The notes under the pieces were generated by a model. That model made no database searches, was not told where the DNA came from, and was given only the letters and a program-made list of their open reading frames with translations. Position numbers and translations under genes: made by a program. Below, in pieces: positions 1-6,945 of a stretch of DNA of 12,142 bases. The stretch spans positions 1 to 12,142 of the forward strand of contig DAOWIC010000035.1 in the NCBI GenBank assembly GCA_030641085.1. Direction: 5' to 3'. Source of the DNA: Calditrichota bacterium. Its GTDB lineage: Bacteria > Zixibacteria > MSB-5A5 > GN15 > FEB-12. Within the stretch, counting starts at the first letter, position 1. The number at the start of each line of letters is the position of its first letter.

Positions 1-3000
1 CATGGGGATCAAGGGGGGATTCTCTATTTCGTTCTAAGTATTCATGCCGACATTCCGGCTGATCCGCCGACTATCCCGTACAGCCTACCCGGCGCGACGC
101 TGTGGGAACAGCAGATCTATCCGGACCAGTGGATTGAGCTGCCCATCACTGCCGCCACGCCGGAAGGTTGGTATAACCCGGCCACGGGCATGGTGATACC
201 GGAAGACCACATGCAGTATTTCCAGTACAATGTGTTCCTGCCGGAAGAACTCTGGTTTGAGCAAGTGGAGGGGACAATCTACTGGCTGAATATCTCTGCT
301 GTTGTGGCCGACCCGGTGAATACCGCCTGGGGCTGGAAATCGTCGATCAATCACTGGAACGACGATGCTGTCTGGGCGATGTGGGGAGCGCTGGAGTGGA
401 TCGACATGTGGGAACCACCCGATTTTTCTCAGTCGCTTGATCTCGCCTTCGTAATCACCGGCGGCTTGGAGGAGCCTGAGGGTGCCTGTTGCTATCCGGA
501 TGCGAGCGGGGGCGGCATGCTCTGTGTGGTTACAACTGCGCTTGATTGTGGACAGAATTTGATGGGTGTGTATCAGGGTGACGGTACCACCTGTGCGGGA
601 GTTGAAGCCTGCTGCCTGTCTGACGGTAGTTGTGTGATGGTGGATGCGCTCTGTTGCGTGAATGAGTTGGGCGGTACTCCCATGGGGGCCGGCTCGTCAT
701 GTTCCGCTCTTGAGGCCTGTTGCCTGGCGGATGGCAGTTGCGTGATGTTGGATCCGCTCTGCTGCGTCGTGCAGCAAGGTGCACCTCAGGGACCGGGGAC
801 AGTCTGTTCCGCGCCGCTCGCCTGCTGTTTCCCCGACGGTTCCTGTGCCAATCTTGACCCGATTTGCTGCGATGACATGGGCGGCTCGACTTCGCCAACC
901 GGCGCCCAGGCCTGTCTCGGTGACGGTAACCAGAACGGTATCGACGATGCCTGTGAAGAGCTAGTTGACGAAGCCTGCTGTCTCGAAGACGGAAGCTGTA
1001 TTGATACCGATCCGGCGACCTGTCTCTCAATGGGCGGTACGCCACAGGGTCCGGGTATGTTCTGTACCGCGACCCAGGCTTGCTGTCTGGCCAACGGTGA
1101 TTGCATCGAAGTTGATCCGCTCTGTTGTGACGAGCTCGGCGGTACACCGCAGGGCCTGGACACGCACTGTTCCGACCGCGAGGCGTGCTGCATGGATGAC
1201 GGCAGATGTCTCATGCTTGACCCGCTCTGCTGTGTCGACCAGAATGGCGTGCCGCAGGGTGAGGGCACGACATGCGGAACTGTGCTGGCCTGTTGCTTCG
1301 ACGACGGTTCTTGCCAGGCCATGGATGTGCTCTGCTGTGATGATCTCGGTGGCTGGGTCTCACCGATCGGTGCCACGCAGTGTCTTGGCGACCAAAACGA
1401 AAACGGCATTGACGACGCCTGCGAAGCCAAGACCGAGGCCTGTTGTCTGCCGGATAATACCTGCATAGACACCGACCCGGACGACTGTGCGTCTCAGGGT
1501 GGCATATCGATGGGGTCCGGTACGCAATGTACCGGCGAAGAAGCCTGCTGTATGCAGGATGGTACCTGCATGGAACTTGATCCGCTTTGCTGTGTGGAGA
1601 TTGGTGGTACGCCGCAGGGTGTTGGCAATCATTGTACGGCCGTAGAGGCCTGCTGTCTGGCGGACGGTAGGTGCGTCAATCTCGATCCACTCTGCTGCCT
1701 TACTTTGCAGGGTACTCCTCAGGGTCCGGGCGCGAGCTGCACAATGCCGGAAGCCTGTTGTATGCCGGACGGCACTTGCCGCGATCTTGATCCGCTCTGC
1801 TGTGAACTGATCGGTGGCAACCCGTCGCCGATAGGCGCGCAGTCCTGCCTCGGTGACGGCAATCAGAACGATGTCGATGACGCGTGCGAAGAAGGCACGA
1901 CAATTTACTACAAGCCGGGATACCCGGACTATGCTCCGTACGGGATGCCGGACATCGACCAGAAACAGGCCAACTGGAACCAGTTCGGTCCATTCACATA
2001 TTGTGGACCGGTCGCGGTTGCCAACTGCCTCTTCTGGTTCGATTCCAAGTTCCAGTTCCTGATCAATCCGGAGTCGCCACCTCCACCGGCAATCAATGAC
2101 GACTTCCGGCTGATCGAGTCGGGCGATGCGGCATATGACGATCACGATGCGCGTAATGTCGTACCGGTTGTTGACGCGCTGGCCGCTTGCATGGCTACCG
2201 GTCCCGCCGGCACCGACATCCACATGATGCACAACTGCGTTCTCGGCTGGATTACTGGCCTTGGCCTGGAAGACTCGCTTGAGGTTCACCTGATTGAAAT
2301 GCCCGATTGGGAGTTCATCAGAGAAGAAGTGAAGCGCAGCCAGGATGTTATCCTGCTGCTTGGCTTCTGGCAACCCGATCAGGAGTCTCCGATCGGCTGG
2401 TCGCGTATCGGCGGTCACTATTTGACGGTCGCCGGTGTCGACACGCTTGCCACGGCTGAAGCTCCGGTGAGGATATTTGTATCCGATCCGTTCTTCGACT
2501 ATCAGGAGATTCTCGACGGTGACCCGCCTCATGCCCCCGAGGTGCATAATGACCTGGCGATCAATTCCGGGCCGCACTACTCGATCAGGCATGATGAGTT
2601 CTTAGTCTCGTGGCCGTCGGAAAGCCCGGGTGGAGTGCTCTGGCTGCCCAATTACCCGATCGGCACGCCGGGCGGATGGGAAATGGTCTTGAACTTCGTC
2701 GGACAGAACTGCCCGCCGCAGTTTATGGATTTACAGGCCGACTGGCTGTACGACCAGATCTTTGTCGAAGTCGAGTATGCCCTGAACATCTGTCCGCTCA
2801 TCGATGAAAACTGCTGTGATATCCGTGGTGACTTCGATCACAGTGGTCGCGTCGATGTCCAAGATGTTGTGGACTGGGTGAACTGGTCCTTTGGTACCGG
2901 AGATCCGCCAGTGTGCGAATACCCCGAGAACTTCTGGCCCGAGTGCGATATGGATGATAGCGGACGCGTTGATGTAGCCGATATCGTCTACTGGGTCAAC

Positions 3001-3042
3001 TGGTCATTCCACCAGGGAGACGACCCCGTGCCGTGTCCGTAA
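1..3042 (+). CDS. Secreted multidomain protein with 12 Cys-rich repeats, C39/papain-like domain and dockerin-like tail (5' partial)
   Basis: The reading frame is open from base 1, so the true start lies upstream; the ATG at 190 is internal, because the 63 codons before it continue the same domain. Visible order: (i) an N-terminal beta-rich region to about base 470 (HADIPADPP, LWEQQIYP, YFQYNVFLPEE, WKSSINHWNDDAVW), resembling a domain of secreted planctomycete/FCB proteins that I recall as DUF7901; (ii) a double-cysteine repeat array, 484-1890; (iii) a C39/papain-like domain, about 1900-2800, with candidate nucleophile Cys at 2002 in YCGPVAVANC, His at 2416 in GGHYLTVAGVD and Asp at 2485 in VSDPFFD; (iv) a dockerin-like module, 2812-3039. 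The part in the window is 1013 residues. The cysteine load implies folding outside the cytoplasm. Peptidase activity is inferred from motifs only; the domain could also be an inactive binding relative. Substrate is unknown. Confidence 0.88.
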   Translation, partial: HGDQGGILYFVLSIHADIPADPPTIPYSLPGATLWEQQIYPDQWIELPITAATPEGWYNPATGMVIPEDHMQYFQYNVFLPEELWFEQVEGTIYWLNISAVVADPVNTAWGWKSSINHWNDDAVWAMWGALEWIDMWEPPDFSQSLDLAFVITGGLEEPEGACCYPDASGGGMLCVVTTALDCGQNLMGVYQGDGTTCAGVEACCLSDGSCVMVDALCCVNELGGTPMGAGSSCSALEACCLADGSCVMLDPLCCVVQQGAPQGPGTVCSAPLACCFPDGSCANLDPICCDDMGGSTSPTGAQACLGDGNQNGIDDACEELVDEACCLEDGSCIDTDPATCLSMGGTPQGPGMFCTATQACCLANGDCIEVDPLCCDELGGTPQGLDTHCSDREACCMDDGRCLMLDPLCCVDQNGVPQGEGTTCGTVLACCFDDGSCQAMDVLCCDDLGGWVSPIGATQCLGDQNENGIDDACEAKTEACCLPDNTCIDTDPDDCASQGGISMGSGTQCTGEEACCMQDGTCMELDPLCCVEIGGTPQGVGNHCTAVEACCLADGRCVNLDPLCCLTLQGTPQGPGASCTMPEACCMPDGTCRDLDPLCCELIGGNPSPIGAQSCLGDGNQNDVDDACEEGTTIYYKPGYPDYAPYGMPDIDQKQANWNQFGPFTYCGPVAVANCLFWFDSKFQFLINPESPPPPAINDDFRLIESGDAAYDDHDARNVVPVVDALAACMATGPAGTDIHMMHNCVLGWITGLGLEDSLEVHLIEMPDWEFIREEVKRSQDVILLLGFWQPDQESPIGWSRIGGHYLTVAGVDTLATAEAPVRIFVSDPFFDYQEILDGDPPHAPEVHNDLAINSGPHYSIRHDEFLVSWPSESPGGVLWLPNYPIGTPGGWEMVLNFVGQNCPPQFMDLQADWLYDQIFVEVEYALNICPLIDENCCDIRGDFDHSGRVDVQDVVDWVNWSFGTGDPPVCEYPENFWPECDMDDSGRVDVADIVYWVNWSFHQGDDPVPCP
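484..1890 (+). repeat. In-frame array of 12 double-Cys repeats in three tetrads
   Basis: Twelve units of the form ACC-x-x-[DN]-[GN]-x-C-x6-C[C]-x-GG-x-P-x-G-x-C start at 484, 607, 715, 820, 973, 1078, 1183, 1288, 1438, 1543, 1648 and 1753. Most are exactly 105 nt (35 residues). Every fourth unit (820, 1288, 1753) is about 138-153 nt and ends in LGD-x-N-x-N-x-[IV]-DDACE, which looks like a calcium-binding loop of the thrombospondin-3/EF type. The first unit of each tetrad has a single Cys (LDC, ATC, DDC) where the middle and last units have CC. Cysteines per unit run 5-6-6-7, three times over, giving 72 in all. Copies differ at many synonymous sites, so the array is old and held by protein-level selection. 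Confidence 0.93.
2812..3039 (+). other. Dockerin-like module of the first exoprotein
   Basis: This C-terminal module starts with CC and ends in CP. It holds two EF-type loops, GDFDHSGRVDVQDVV and CDMDDSGRVDVADIV, each followed by a tryptophan-rich helix (WVNWSF) instead of the YLVxYMF often seen in type I dockerins. By eye about half of its residues match the module ending the next gene. Dockerins bind cohesin domains in a calcium-dependent way; that role is known for the family and only inferred here. Confidence 0.78.
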
Positions 3043-3083
3043 CGGATGTAAGCCGTAACGATTGAAGTTGGCATAACAATCGA

Positions 3084-3119
3084 AGCCATCTCCGGTATTT
3101 GCCGGAGATGGCTTTTTTT
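3084..3119 (+). terminator. Intrinsic terminator after the first exoprotein gene
   Basis: A 12-bp stem (left arm 3084-3095, right arm 3102-3113), nearly all GC/AT matched, with a 6-nt loop, runs into seven Ts at 3113-3119. It lies 42 bases after the stop, so the two large exoprotein genes are probably separate transcription units. Confidence 0.9.
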
Positions 3120-3161
3120 GCTTATTTCGACGAGATAAAATTGGTCGGGCCGCACAGTTTA

Positions 3162-3190
3162 TTGACAGATCGGGATATTTCCTTATCTTG
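3162..3190 (+). promoter_or_regulatory. Putative promoter of the second exoprotein gene
   Basis: TTGACA at 3162-3167 is followed by TATCTT at 3184-3189 (16-bp spacer). Read as a Bacteroidetes-type promoter it is TTG, 19 bp, then TATCTTGC, close to TAnnTTTG. It sits just after the terminator and about 54 bases before the ATG. Confidence 0.5.
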
Positions 3191-3243
3191 CACATAACGC
3201 AGCTTCGTTCGTCATCATTGTTACAGGCCGAAAAGAAATATCT

Positions 3244-6200
3244 ATGCGAATAAGAATGCTCAAGGCGAACAGCCCGAACTCTATCCTGTTGTGGACAGGT
3301 TGCCTGATTGCTGTTTTGGCAATATCGGCGTGGGGAAGGGGTTTCGATACAAAGACCGCACCCGATCCGACCTCGCAGCAGGCGCCGGTGGTAGGGGAAT
3401 GCTGGCCCCGAACTTACGACGGTCTCGTGACCGACAGCGTAGCGATGTCAGCCGATTGCTTTGGCATCTTTGGCGCCGATTACCACATTCAAAACGTACC
3501 TAACGATACCGGATGGCCGACAACATCGTTCGCATCGCCGTTCCCGGGAGAAACGGATTATCTCTTCGGCGGGGCGGTTTGGATCGGCGGTATTGTCAAC
3601 GGTGACACCCTTGTCAGCACCGGCGTTTCCGGTTGGTCGCCGGCGGGAAGAGAGTTCTATCCACCGGACTGGCCCAGCGAGGCTACGGTGACACAGTTGG
3701 AGTATGTGTCCGATTATTCGTTCTGCGCGCGTTATGTGGACACGTTTACGACGGGAATCGACGATGATTACTTTGGGCGGCCGCATCGCCCGCTACCGAT
3801 CGAAGTCAGCCTGCGCGGGCATGTCTGGCAGCGCGATCCGTTTCAGGATATCGTTATATATGACATGCTTGTGACCAATATTGGGCCCGAGATTATCAGC
3901 GATGCGGTCATCGGCTTTTACATGGATTGCGACATCGGTCAGAATTTCGAGTTGATCTACACTGATGATCTGGCCGGTTCTCTCCCCGACGAGGGAATTG
4001 CCTATTGTGTCGACAATGACGGCGATCTATCGGCGGATTGGATCGCCGAGAAGATATTTGCTTTCAAATTTCTGAGCACATCGTTTGCGGTCACCGACTC
4101 CAGTTTCAACTGGTACGTAAGCAATGGCACGAAGGACTTTGATTTTGGGCCGCGACAGAAAGCTACCCCTGAGAAACCGTTTCGTGATTTTGAGACCGGC
4201 GGAACCGGCACGCCTTCGGGTGATGTCAACAAGTACTACATGATGTGGTTTGACGAATGGGATTATGACCAGATTATGGCCGCCTCCATAAGGCCCGACG
4301 ACCCGGACTGGCTCTATCCGGACCACGACCCTTTCATGAGCGATCTGTCCAACGGCGCCGATACCCGTTTTGTCATGTCGATCGGCCGGTTTGATCTTCC
4401 ACCCGGCGGATGCGAACGCATAGTTTTCTCGATCTTTACGGGTGATTCGGTGCACACCGATCCGGGCAACGTAAACAACTTGCCGAATGATCCGGCTTCC
4501 TATTTGGCCGGTCTCGATTTCTCAAAAGTGCTGGTTAATGCCGCCTGGGCGGATTCACTGGCTGATTCACTATTACGTCCCGAGAATCCGGTGATCGGGC
4601 TTTCGGTGACGGATAAGACCGACTCAAGCGTAATGATCCAGTGGGATGGCTGGGCGTTTGATAATGTCGAAGGCTACGACATATATTTTAGCGAGATTCC
4701 CCTGGAGGACCTGCCCATTCCGGGATTGATTGCTCCCTGGCTGACGCCGGAAACACTGGAACTGGTGGCCCAGGTCGATGCCGGGCAGACATCGTATACC
4801 TTCAATGATCTCGATCCCTACACGATGTATGCCGTCAATGTGGCCAACCGGACGACGACAACCGTTGGCGATCCGGGTCAGACGATCCTGTTCCGTCCCG
4901 GGCAACGTTCGGCTGCACCGGTGACGCTCGATGAATTCCTCTTTCTGCGAGAGAGTGAGTCGATAACTGTTCGCTGGAGCGCACCGGCCGACTTTGTGAT
5001 CGATCACTATAATATCTACCGTTTCGATAGTGTTGAGGTCCTTCCGGATGTATACCATGCGTTTTACGACGAGGGATGCATGGCCGAAACACTCGCTCCC
5101 CGGGCTATTTTTGGTCTTCCCGCCGATGAGAAGACCTATTACTACTATGCTATGGAGCCGCTGGCGGTTGTGGAAGGGGCAGTGGAATATATCGATTATG
5201 CGCCGGTGGACAACTCGATTTACCTGGTGACGGCGGTTGACCAATATGGCTACGAATCGCAATTCTCGGTCGAGATATTTGCCCATTATATACCGGACAA
5301 GGTTAAGGATATTCTCGTGATTATGGGCAGCGAGACACCGTTGAATTTTGTCGAAACCGGGTACATCAACTGGTTCTATGAGAACCTGCTCTGGGGTTAC
5401 GAATACGACATATACAATTACTCCGATTCGGTGAATGGCTGTATGCCGTCGTACACTTGCATGGAATGGCGCGACCTCATGCGCTACAAACTGGTGATCG
5501 TCGATGACGGTCTGACCGATCAGATTGTCAGTCCTGACTACGAGTTTTCGGCGAGAGGTTTTACGCGCTACCTTACGTCCGGAGGGCATTTGGCCTGTTT
5601 TGGCGGGCTGACGCAGTTCTCGGGCTTCGAGTTGACCGATGATGTCAATGCCGCGGTCGCTGAATCCACCTTTGTGGCGCGGTTTTTCGGTATCGATTCG
5701 TCGCGTTATGTTGGGGCGGCCTATTGCCGGGACGCCGGCAGTCTGCCCTGCGATGATTCTGTCAGCGGCTTTATCAACGCTGAGGGTTGCCATCCTGACT
5801 GGTCCGGAGTCGGTTATGACACTACGCGCGATGTATTTACATCCGCGCTGGACGGTCTCTGGTCCGGCGAAACTCCGCCCGCTGTGGTGACTTTCATTGC
5901 CAATGACAACAGCGATGCATCGCATCTTTTTCGGTCGTTGTATCCGGATACGTCACCGTTTGAGGGAGAGGTGGTGGGCCTGACGACCACCGACGACCCG
6001 TGGGTGACCTATCTCTTCGGCTTTCACCTGTGGTATATGGATCGCTTGGACGCCCGGACGTTGATCGAAACAATCGCTGGCGCGCCTGTAAGTTGCTGTG
6101 GGGCAATGGGTGATTTCAACCACGACGGCATGGCCGATGTCACCGATGTTGTGGCATGGACATACTGGTCGTTTTTGACCGGGCACGCCCCGCCCGGCTG

Positions 6201-6330
6201 TGAGATGCCGCCCGGTTTCTATCCTGAGTGCGATATGGACGGCAACGGTCGCATCGATATCGCCGATCTCATTTACTGGGTTAAGTGGAGCTACCGCGGC
6301 GGGCCTCAGCCAGCCACGTGTCCGCAGTAG
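3244..6330 (+). CDS. Secreted FN3/ThuA-like protein with dockerin-like tail
   Basis: 1028 residues. The N-terminus is a long signal peptide: basic MRIRMLKANSPNS, then a hydrophobic core LLWTGCLIAVLAISAWG. Residues about 50-440 match a conserved FCB exoprotein pattern (LFGGAVWIGGIVNGDTLVSTG; VIYDMLVTNIGPEIISDAVIGFYMDCDIG). Two fibronectin-III-like domains follow, at about 447-555 (MIQWDGW, GYDIYFSE) and 557-685 (ITVRWSAP, HYNIYRFDS). Residues about 690-950 look like a ThuA/GATase-type Rossmann domain (DKVKDILVIMG, YKLVIVDDG, FTRYLTSGGHLACFGG); I see no clear catalytic triad. The tail from 951 is a dockerin-like module. The ribosome site before the ATG is weak (AAAAGAAA), unlike the GGAGG of other genes here. 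The role is probably cell-surface or extracellular, but the ligand and any activity are unknown. Confidence 0.87.
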   Translation: MRIRMLKANSPNSILLWTGCLIAVLAISAWGRGFDTKTAPDPTSQQAPVVGECWPRTYDGLVTDSVAMSADCFGIFGADYHIQNVPNDTGWPTTSFASPFPGETDYLFGGAVWIGGIVNGDTLVSTGVSGWSPAGREFYPPDWPSEATVTQLEYVSDYSFCARYVDTFTTGIDDDYFGRPHRPLPIEVSLRGHVWQRDPFQDIVIYDMLVTNIGPEIISDAVIGFYMDCDIGQNFELIYTDDLAGSLPDEGIAYCVDNDGDLSADWIAEKIFAFKFLSTSFAVTDSSFNWYVSNGTKDFDFGPRQKATPEKPFRDFETGGTGTPSGDVNKYYMMWFDEWDYDQIMAASIRPDDPDWLYPDHDPFMSDLSNGADTRFVMSIGRFDLPPGGCERIVFSIFTGDSVHTDPGNVNNLPNDPASYLAGLDFSKVLVNAAWADSLADSLLRPENPVIGLSVTDKTDSSVMIQWDGWAFDNVEGYDIYFSEIPLEDLPIPGLIAPWLTPETLELVAQVDAGQTSYTFNDLDPYTMYAVNVANRTTTTVGDPGQTILFRPGQRSAAPVTLDEFLFLRESESITVRWSAPADFVIDHYNIYRFDSVEVLPDVYHAFYDEGCMAETLAPRAIFGLPADEKTYYYYAMEPLAVVEGAVEYIDYAPVDNSIYLVTAVDQYGYESQFSVEIFAHYIPDKVKDILVIMGSETPLNFVETGYINWFYENLLWGYEYDIYNYSDSVNGCMPSYTCMEWRDLMRYKLVIVDDGLTDQIVSPDYEFSARGFTRYLTSGGHLACFGGLTQFSGFELTDDVNAAVAESTFVARFFGIDSSRYVGAAYCRDAGSLPCDDSVSGFINAEGCHPDWSGVGYDTTRDVFTSALDGLWSGETPPAVVTFIANDNSDASHLFRSLYPDTSPFEGEVVGLTTTDDPWVTYLFGFHLWYMDRLDARTLIETIAGAPVSCCGAMGDFNHDGMADVTDVVAWTYWSFLTGHAPPGCEMPPGFYPECDMDGNGRIDIADLIYWVKWSYRGGPQPATCPQ
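6094..6327 (+). other. Dockerin-like module of the second exoprotein
   Basis: It starts with CC, ends in CPQ, and has two loops, GDFNHDGMADVTDVV and CDMDGNGRIDIADLI. Each is followed by a Trp-rich helix (WTYWSF, WVKWSY). The linker CEMPPGFYPECDMD parallels CEYPENFWPECDMD in the preceding protein, so the two modules are close paralogues. Confidence 0.78.
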
Positions 6331-6456
6331 CACACCATCGCCCAACAGTCTGTCCTCCTTGTGACACATTACGGATTTGTATGTGCCGTCAGGCGTAACC
6401 GCTGTGGCAGCAATAGGTATCGGGGTCGCATTTATAAAAGATTTCAAAAAAATAAC

Positions 6457-6486
6457 TTGTCAACATCCGACACGTGAGTATATTTA
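6457..6486 (+). promoter_or_regulatory. Putative promoter of the ferredoxin gene
   Basis: TTGTCA at 6457-6462 and TATATT at 6479-6484 are spaced by 16 bp. Equally, TTG, 19 bp, then TATATTTA matches 5 of the 6 fixed positions of a Bacteroidetes TAnnTTTG box. The predicted start lies about 40 bases before the ATG. The rest of the 6331-6530 gap shows nothing else I can support. Confidence 0.5.
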
Positions 6487-6530
6487 CAGCCGAGCAAACA
6501 GCAGAAACTTAACTGTTGGAGGAATACGAC

Positions 6531-6716
6531 ATGGCAATGAAAATCACTGACGAATGCACAGCTTGTGGTCTCTGTCTGCCGGAGTGCCCGACCTCGTCCA
6601 TTGAGGAAGGTGACATCTATGTCATTATCGCGGATACCTGTAACGAGTGCGAAGATCAGGATGACGGCCCTCAGTGTGTCGCGGTTTGTCCCGTGGACTG
6701 CATCGAGAAAGCCTGA
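6531..6716 (+). CDS. 2[4Fe-4S] ferredoxin, Alvin/YfhL type
   Basis: 61 residues. The ATG at 6531 is chosen because GGAGG at 6518-6522 sits 8 nt before it; an in-frame TTG at 6516 would overlap that site. The first cluster motif is C9-x2-C12-x2-C15-x3-C19-P. The second is C37-x2-C40-x8-C49-x3-C53-P. The eight residues between C40 and C49 and the short tail after PVDC are typical of the Alvin-type bacterial ferredoxins, which carry two low-potential clusters. By family pattern, C9/C12/C15/C53 bind one cluster and C37/C40/C49/C19 the other. It is a soluble cytoplasmic electron carrier, monocistronic between its own promoter and terminator, so its partner cannot be read from context. Confidence 0.95.
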   Translation: MAMKITDECTACGLCLPECPTSSIEEGDIYVIIADTCNECEDQDDGPQCVAVCPVDCIEKA

Positions 6717-6740
6717 CCGATTAGATCAGTTATAGAGAAA

Positions 6741-6767
6741 AAGCCGCCGATTTCGGCGGCTTTTTTT
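6741..6767 (+). terminator. Intrinsic terminator of the ferredoxin gene
   Basis: An inverted repeat with AAGCCGCCGA on the left and TCGGCGGCTT on the right closes on a very short TT/ATTT loop and runs into seven Ts at 6761-6767. It begins 24 bases after the stop codon. Confidence 0.92.
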
Positions 6768-6798
6768 ATCGGTTGTCGGCGGTAGTTGACTCTGATAC

Positions 6799-6872
6799 AA
6801 AAAAAGAGGGTGCTACTCTGGTTGGGTAGAGGGGGCTAGGAAACTACCCAGGGACAGCAGAGAGTCACCCTC
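6799..6872 (-). terminator. Long hairpin plus T7 tract on the minus strand
   Basis: Outer arms GAGGGTG (6806-6812) and CACCCTC (6866-6872) pair. So do ACTCT (6815-6819) with AGAGT (6861-6865), and inner arms TGGGTAG (6823-6829) with CTACCCA (6844-6850), around a 14-nt loop. Seven As on the + strand at 6799-6805 give a U-tract on the - strand transcript. It lies 74 bases past the DUF1573 stop and can end that operon. It is longer and more branched than a usual terminator. Confidence 0.7.
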
Positions 6873-6879
6873 GTAAGTC
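6799..6879 (-). ncRNA. Candidate free-standing small RNA (about 80 nt)
   Basis: A - strand promoter-like pair (TTGACA, 17 bp, TATTAC) ends at 6886. A start about 7 bases further on would give an RNA of about 80 nt made almost wholly of one imperfect hairpin, ending in seven Us. No reading frame of note lies inside, and I do not recognise the fold as 6S RNA, SRP RNA, tmRNA, RNase P RNA or a known riboswitch. The alternative is that the hairpin only terminates the upstream operon and the promoter match is chance. Confidence 0.4.
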
Positions 6880-6885
6880 ACCTCA

Positions 6886-6914
6886 GTAATATCACATATG
6901 TTTCAAATTGTCAA
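6886..6914 (-). promoter_or_regulatory. Putative promoter facing the small-RNA hairpin
   Basis: On the - strand, TTGACA occupies 6914-6909, the spacer is 17 bp, and TATTAC occupies 6891-6886. The -35 box is a perfect consensus and the -10 box matches 4 of 6. It lies in the gap after the DUF1573 stop (6946) and faces away from that gene, so it has no coding target. Confidence 0.45.
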
Positions 6915-6945
6915 GAAGTTTTATTTTGTAACAGAGACTAGTCTG

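Noticed and set aside
190..192. ATG at 190 as the start of the first exoprotein
   Set aside because: The frame is open back to base 1 and the upstream residues continue the same domain; there is no signal peptide at 190.
484..1890. CRISPR-like or satellite repeat array
   Set aside because: The periodicity is in the protein: copies diverge at synonymous positions, unit length is a multiple of three, and there are no identical direct repeats separated by unique spacers.
4624..5925. 433-codon open frame on the minus strand opposite the second exoprotein gene
   Set aside because: It lies wholly inside a better-supported gene in the antisense frame, has no ribosome site, no recognisable domain and a shadow-like composition. 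The same applies to the 410-codon minus frame at 1360-2592.
6363..6460. Plus-strand open stretch reading DLYVPSGVTAVAAIGIGVAF, as a possible small membrane peptide or gene remnant before the ferredoxin
   Set aside because: There is no ATG and no ribosome site, and the frame runs through the ferredoxin promoter and into its start in another frame. The hydrophobic run is short and could be chance.
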